From an uncultured Eubacteriales bacterium (GTDB lineage: Bacteria > Bacillota > Clostridia > Oscillospirales > Oscillospiraceae): a DNA stretch of 64,000 bases. A program made the translations under genes and the position numbers. Where the stretch lies: the NCBI GenBank assembly GCA_900547745.1, contig URHT01000005.1, forward strand, positions 1-64,000. Direction: 5' to 3'. Shown in pieces: positions 62,501 to 64,000 of this stretch. The notes beneath the pieces were generated by a model. The model saw nothing but the letters and a program-made list of their open reading frames with translations, had not been told where the DNA came from and searched no databases. Position 1 is the stretch's first letter, and every line of letters begins with the position of its first letter.

Positions 62501-62947
62501 ATGAGAGCAGTATTGACCCGCGTGAAGCACGCATCCGTCACCATCGACGGCAAGGTACACGCCCGGATCGGGGAGGGCTTCCTCATCCTGCTGGGCGTGA
62601 CCCATGAGGACACCGAGGCACAGGCCGTCAAGCTGGCGGACAAGCTGACAGGTCTGCGCATTTTCGAGGATGAGAACGAAAAGATGAACCGCAGTCTGGA
62701 GGACGTAAAGGGCGAGCTGCTCATCGTCTCCCAGTTCACGCTGTACGGCAACTGCAAAAAGGGCCGCCGTCCGGAGTTTCTGGCCGCCGCCCGTCCGGAA
62801 ATAGCCATCCCCCTGTACGAAAAGTTCGTCCAGCTGTGCCGCGACAAGGGCTTCCACACCGAGACAGGCGAGTTCGGCGCCTACATGCAGGTGGAGAGCC
62901 TGAACGACGGCCCGGTGACGCTGGTGGTGGACACCGACCAGCTGTGA
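62501..62947 (+). CDS. dtd: D-aminoacyl-tRNA deacylase
   Basis: DTD removes D-amino acids (and glycine from tRNA-Ala) from mischarged tRNA. The 148-residue protein has both active-site motifs, SQFTLYG and NDGPVTLVV. It starts with the family [17 protein letters not shown] and follows AAGGAG. A GC-rich hairpin lies in the short gap after relA. Confidence 0.96.
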   Translation: MRAVLTRVKHASVTIDGKVHARIGEGFLILLGVTHEDTEAQAVKLADKLTGLRIFEDENEKMNRSLEDVKGELLIVSQFTLYGNCKKGRRPEFLAAARPEIAIPLYEKFVQLCRDKGFHTETGEFGAYMQVESLNDGPVTLVVDTDQL

Positions 62948-62961
62948 GAAAGGAGCGCGCC

Positions 62962-63585
62962 ATGCACATCACATCCCTTCAGGTGGGGCCCATCATGACC
63001 AACTGCTATCTGCTGTGCGACGAAACGGCACAGGTCTGCGCCCTCATCGACCCCGGAGACGATGCGCCGCGGGTGGAGCAGATGGTGGCGCAGAGCGGCT
63101 GCACCCTGCAATACATCCTGCTGACCCACGGCCACTTTGACCACACCTCCGCTGTCCGCCCCCTGTTGGAGAAGTACCCCGACGTGCCGGTGTACATCCA
63201 CGAAAAGGACGCCGCGGACACGGAGCGCGGCGAGCTGCTGTTCCGCAAGGTGGGGCCGGAGAACCAGCGCTTTTACAAGGAGGGAGACACCCTGCCGCTG
63301 GGCAGCCTGACCATCCGCGTGCTGGAGACGCCGGGCCACTCCGAGGGTTCTGTCTGCCTGCTGGTAGAGGGGCAGAACGTCCTGTTCGCCGGCGACACCC
63401 TGTTCCGCTGCTCCTGCGGCCGGTGCGACTTCCCCGGCGGCGACTACCGGAAGATGCTCACATCTCTGGGCCGCCTTGCGTCGCTGGAGGGCAACCTGCG
63501 GGTGCTGCCCGGCCACGACCGGGAGACGACGCTGGACTACGAGCGCCGCGTCAACCCCTACATGCGGCAAGGGGCGAAGCAATGA
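62962..63585 (+). CDS. MBL-fold metallo-hydrolase (glyoxalase II-like)
   Basis: The 207-residue protein has the metallo-beta-lactamase metal motif THGHFDH, a later PGHSEGS histidine, and the GDTLF aspartate and final PGHD, so both zinc positions are complete. It is of the small glyoxalase II-like group that follows relA-dtd in Firmicutes. The substrate is not established. It overlaps the next gene by four bases. Confidence 0.88.
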   Translation: MHITSLQVGPIMTNCYLLCDETAQVCALIDPGDDAPRVEQMVAQSGCTLQYILLTHGHFDHTSAVRPLLEKYPDVPVYIHEKDAADTERGELLFRKVGPENQRFYKEGDTLPLGSLTIRVLETPGHSEGSVCLLVEGQNVLFAGDTLFRCSCGRCDFPGGDYRKMLTSLGRLASLEGNLRVLPGHDRETTLDYERRVNPYMRQGAKQ

Positions 63586-64000
63586 AGCTGCAATTCCGTG
63601 GCCACGACGACCGCTACGCCATTGAGCAGAGCCTGCTGGCCTTCTTTCCGGAGGAGCGCCCCGTCTACGAGGCCCCCGCTCCCGGGGATGATGACTGCGC
63701 CTTCGTGTCCCTGACGGAGGGCAGCCGCTATGCCACCGGCGTCACCACCCTTCACTATCACGGCAAAACGGCGCGGGGCGTCTCCCGCGCTGCTCTTACG
63801 GACGCCCCCGATGAGTACGAGCGGGAGCGTCTGCGTCAGCGCGCCCTGAAGCTGTCGTTCTTCAAGGCGGCGCGGGACATCACCGGCGTCACCCCCAGCT
63901 GGGGGGCGCTCACCGGCATCCGCCCCGGCAAGCTGGCCCGTGCCATGCTGGAGCAGGGCAGAACGGAGCGTGAGACAGATCGCGTCCTGCGCGACACCTA
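63582..64000 (+). CDS. hemZ: HemZ-like radical SAM coproporphyrinogen dehydrogenase, partial
   Basis: The first 139 residues are seen before the window ends; the radical SAM cysteines lie beyond. The N-terminal domain and the segment WGALTGIRPGKLARAML match HemZ, an oxygen-independent coproporphyrinogen III oxidase-like protein commonly found after the relA-dtd-MBL run. ATG 63582 overlaps the preceding stop. Confidence 0.8.
   Translation, partial: MKLQFRGHDDRYAIEQSLLAFFPEERPVYEAPAPGDDDCAFVSLTEGSRYATGVTTLHYHGKTARGVSRAALTDAPDEYERERLRQRALKLSFFKAARDITGVTPSWGALTGIRPGKLARAMLEQGRTERETDRVLRDT

Noticed and set aside
60145..62859. A 904-codon minus-strand frame opposite relA and dtd
   Set aside because: Length reflects GC-rich codon bias; the plus strand encodes intact RelA and Dtd.

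Overview
The window is a 64 kb piece of a high-GC (clearly above 55 percent by eye) chromosome that carries the replication origin. Firmicutes gene orders point to a Clostridia member of the Oscillospiraceae/Ruminococcaceae type: rpmH-rnpA-yidD-yidC-khpB facing away from dnaA-dnaN-yaaA-recF-remB-gyrB-gyrA, an Asp T-box leader ahead of hisS-aspS, DnaD/DnaI-like primosome proteins, a Noc-like ParB paralogue, an RnfCDGEAB complex and an AtoE-type fatty-acid carrier. I see no rRNA, tRNA, CRISPR array, phage genes or insertion sequence. The genus assignment is inference only.

Layout. 1-4.5 kb: a reading-frame remnant, an unknown 156-residue protein, and a minus-strand run of two radical SAM proteins, thymidine kinase and MutY. 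4.5-7.4 kb: the ribosome/membrane-insertion operon (rpmH, rnpA, yidD, yidC, khpB), read leftward from a consensus promoter. 7.7-17.6 kb: the rightward replication operon. oriC lies between dnaA and dnaN, with one perfect and four near-consensus DnaA boxes and an AT-rich end. The operon continues into a small membrane protein and TrmO; rnhA follows.

18.5-39.6 kb is an unbroken minus-strand block: MATE transporter, AlaX-like editing protein, aspS, hisS, a small membrane protein under a T-box leader, an MgsA-like protein with changed catalytic residues, a MinD-like ATPase, rsmG, mscL, serS, parB-parA with three parS sites, a GH13 amylase, then PBP2-mreD-mreC-maf-dut and U32 peptidase-zapA. 39.8-45.7 kb runs rightward: DnaD, a DnaI/DnaC-like loader, Noc-like ParB, VanW and an Alr paralogue. 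45.7-54.3 kb runs leftward: prmA, degV, mnmE and the rnf operon. 54.6-64 kb: a DUF975 protein, AtoE, a frameshifted E2-like acyltransferase on the minus strand, then recJ-relA-dtd-MBL hydrolase-hemZ (cut by the window edge).

How the parts fit: most of the window is core housekeeping (origin firing, segregation, envelope elongation and division, tRNA charging and editing, stringent response) plus one energy-conserving membrane complex. I did not find a convincing new multi-gene system. The points most worth following are a parS site built into a perfect 38-bp palindrome that is also placed as a terminator, a 7-bp tandem duplication that frameshifts the E2-like gene, an Asp-type T-box whose first gene is an unknown membrane protein, MgsA and Alr homologues lacking key residues, and a long essential-gene block oriented head-on to replication with scrambled origin synteny.
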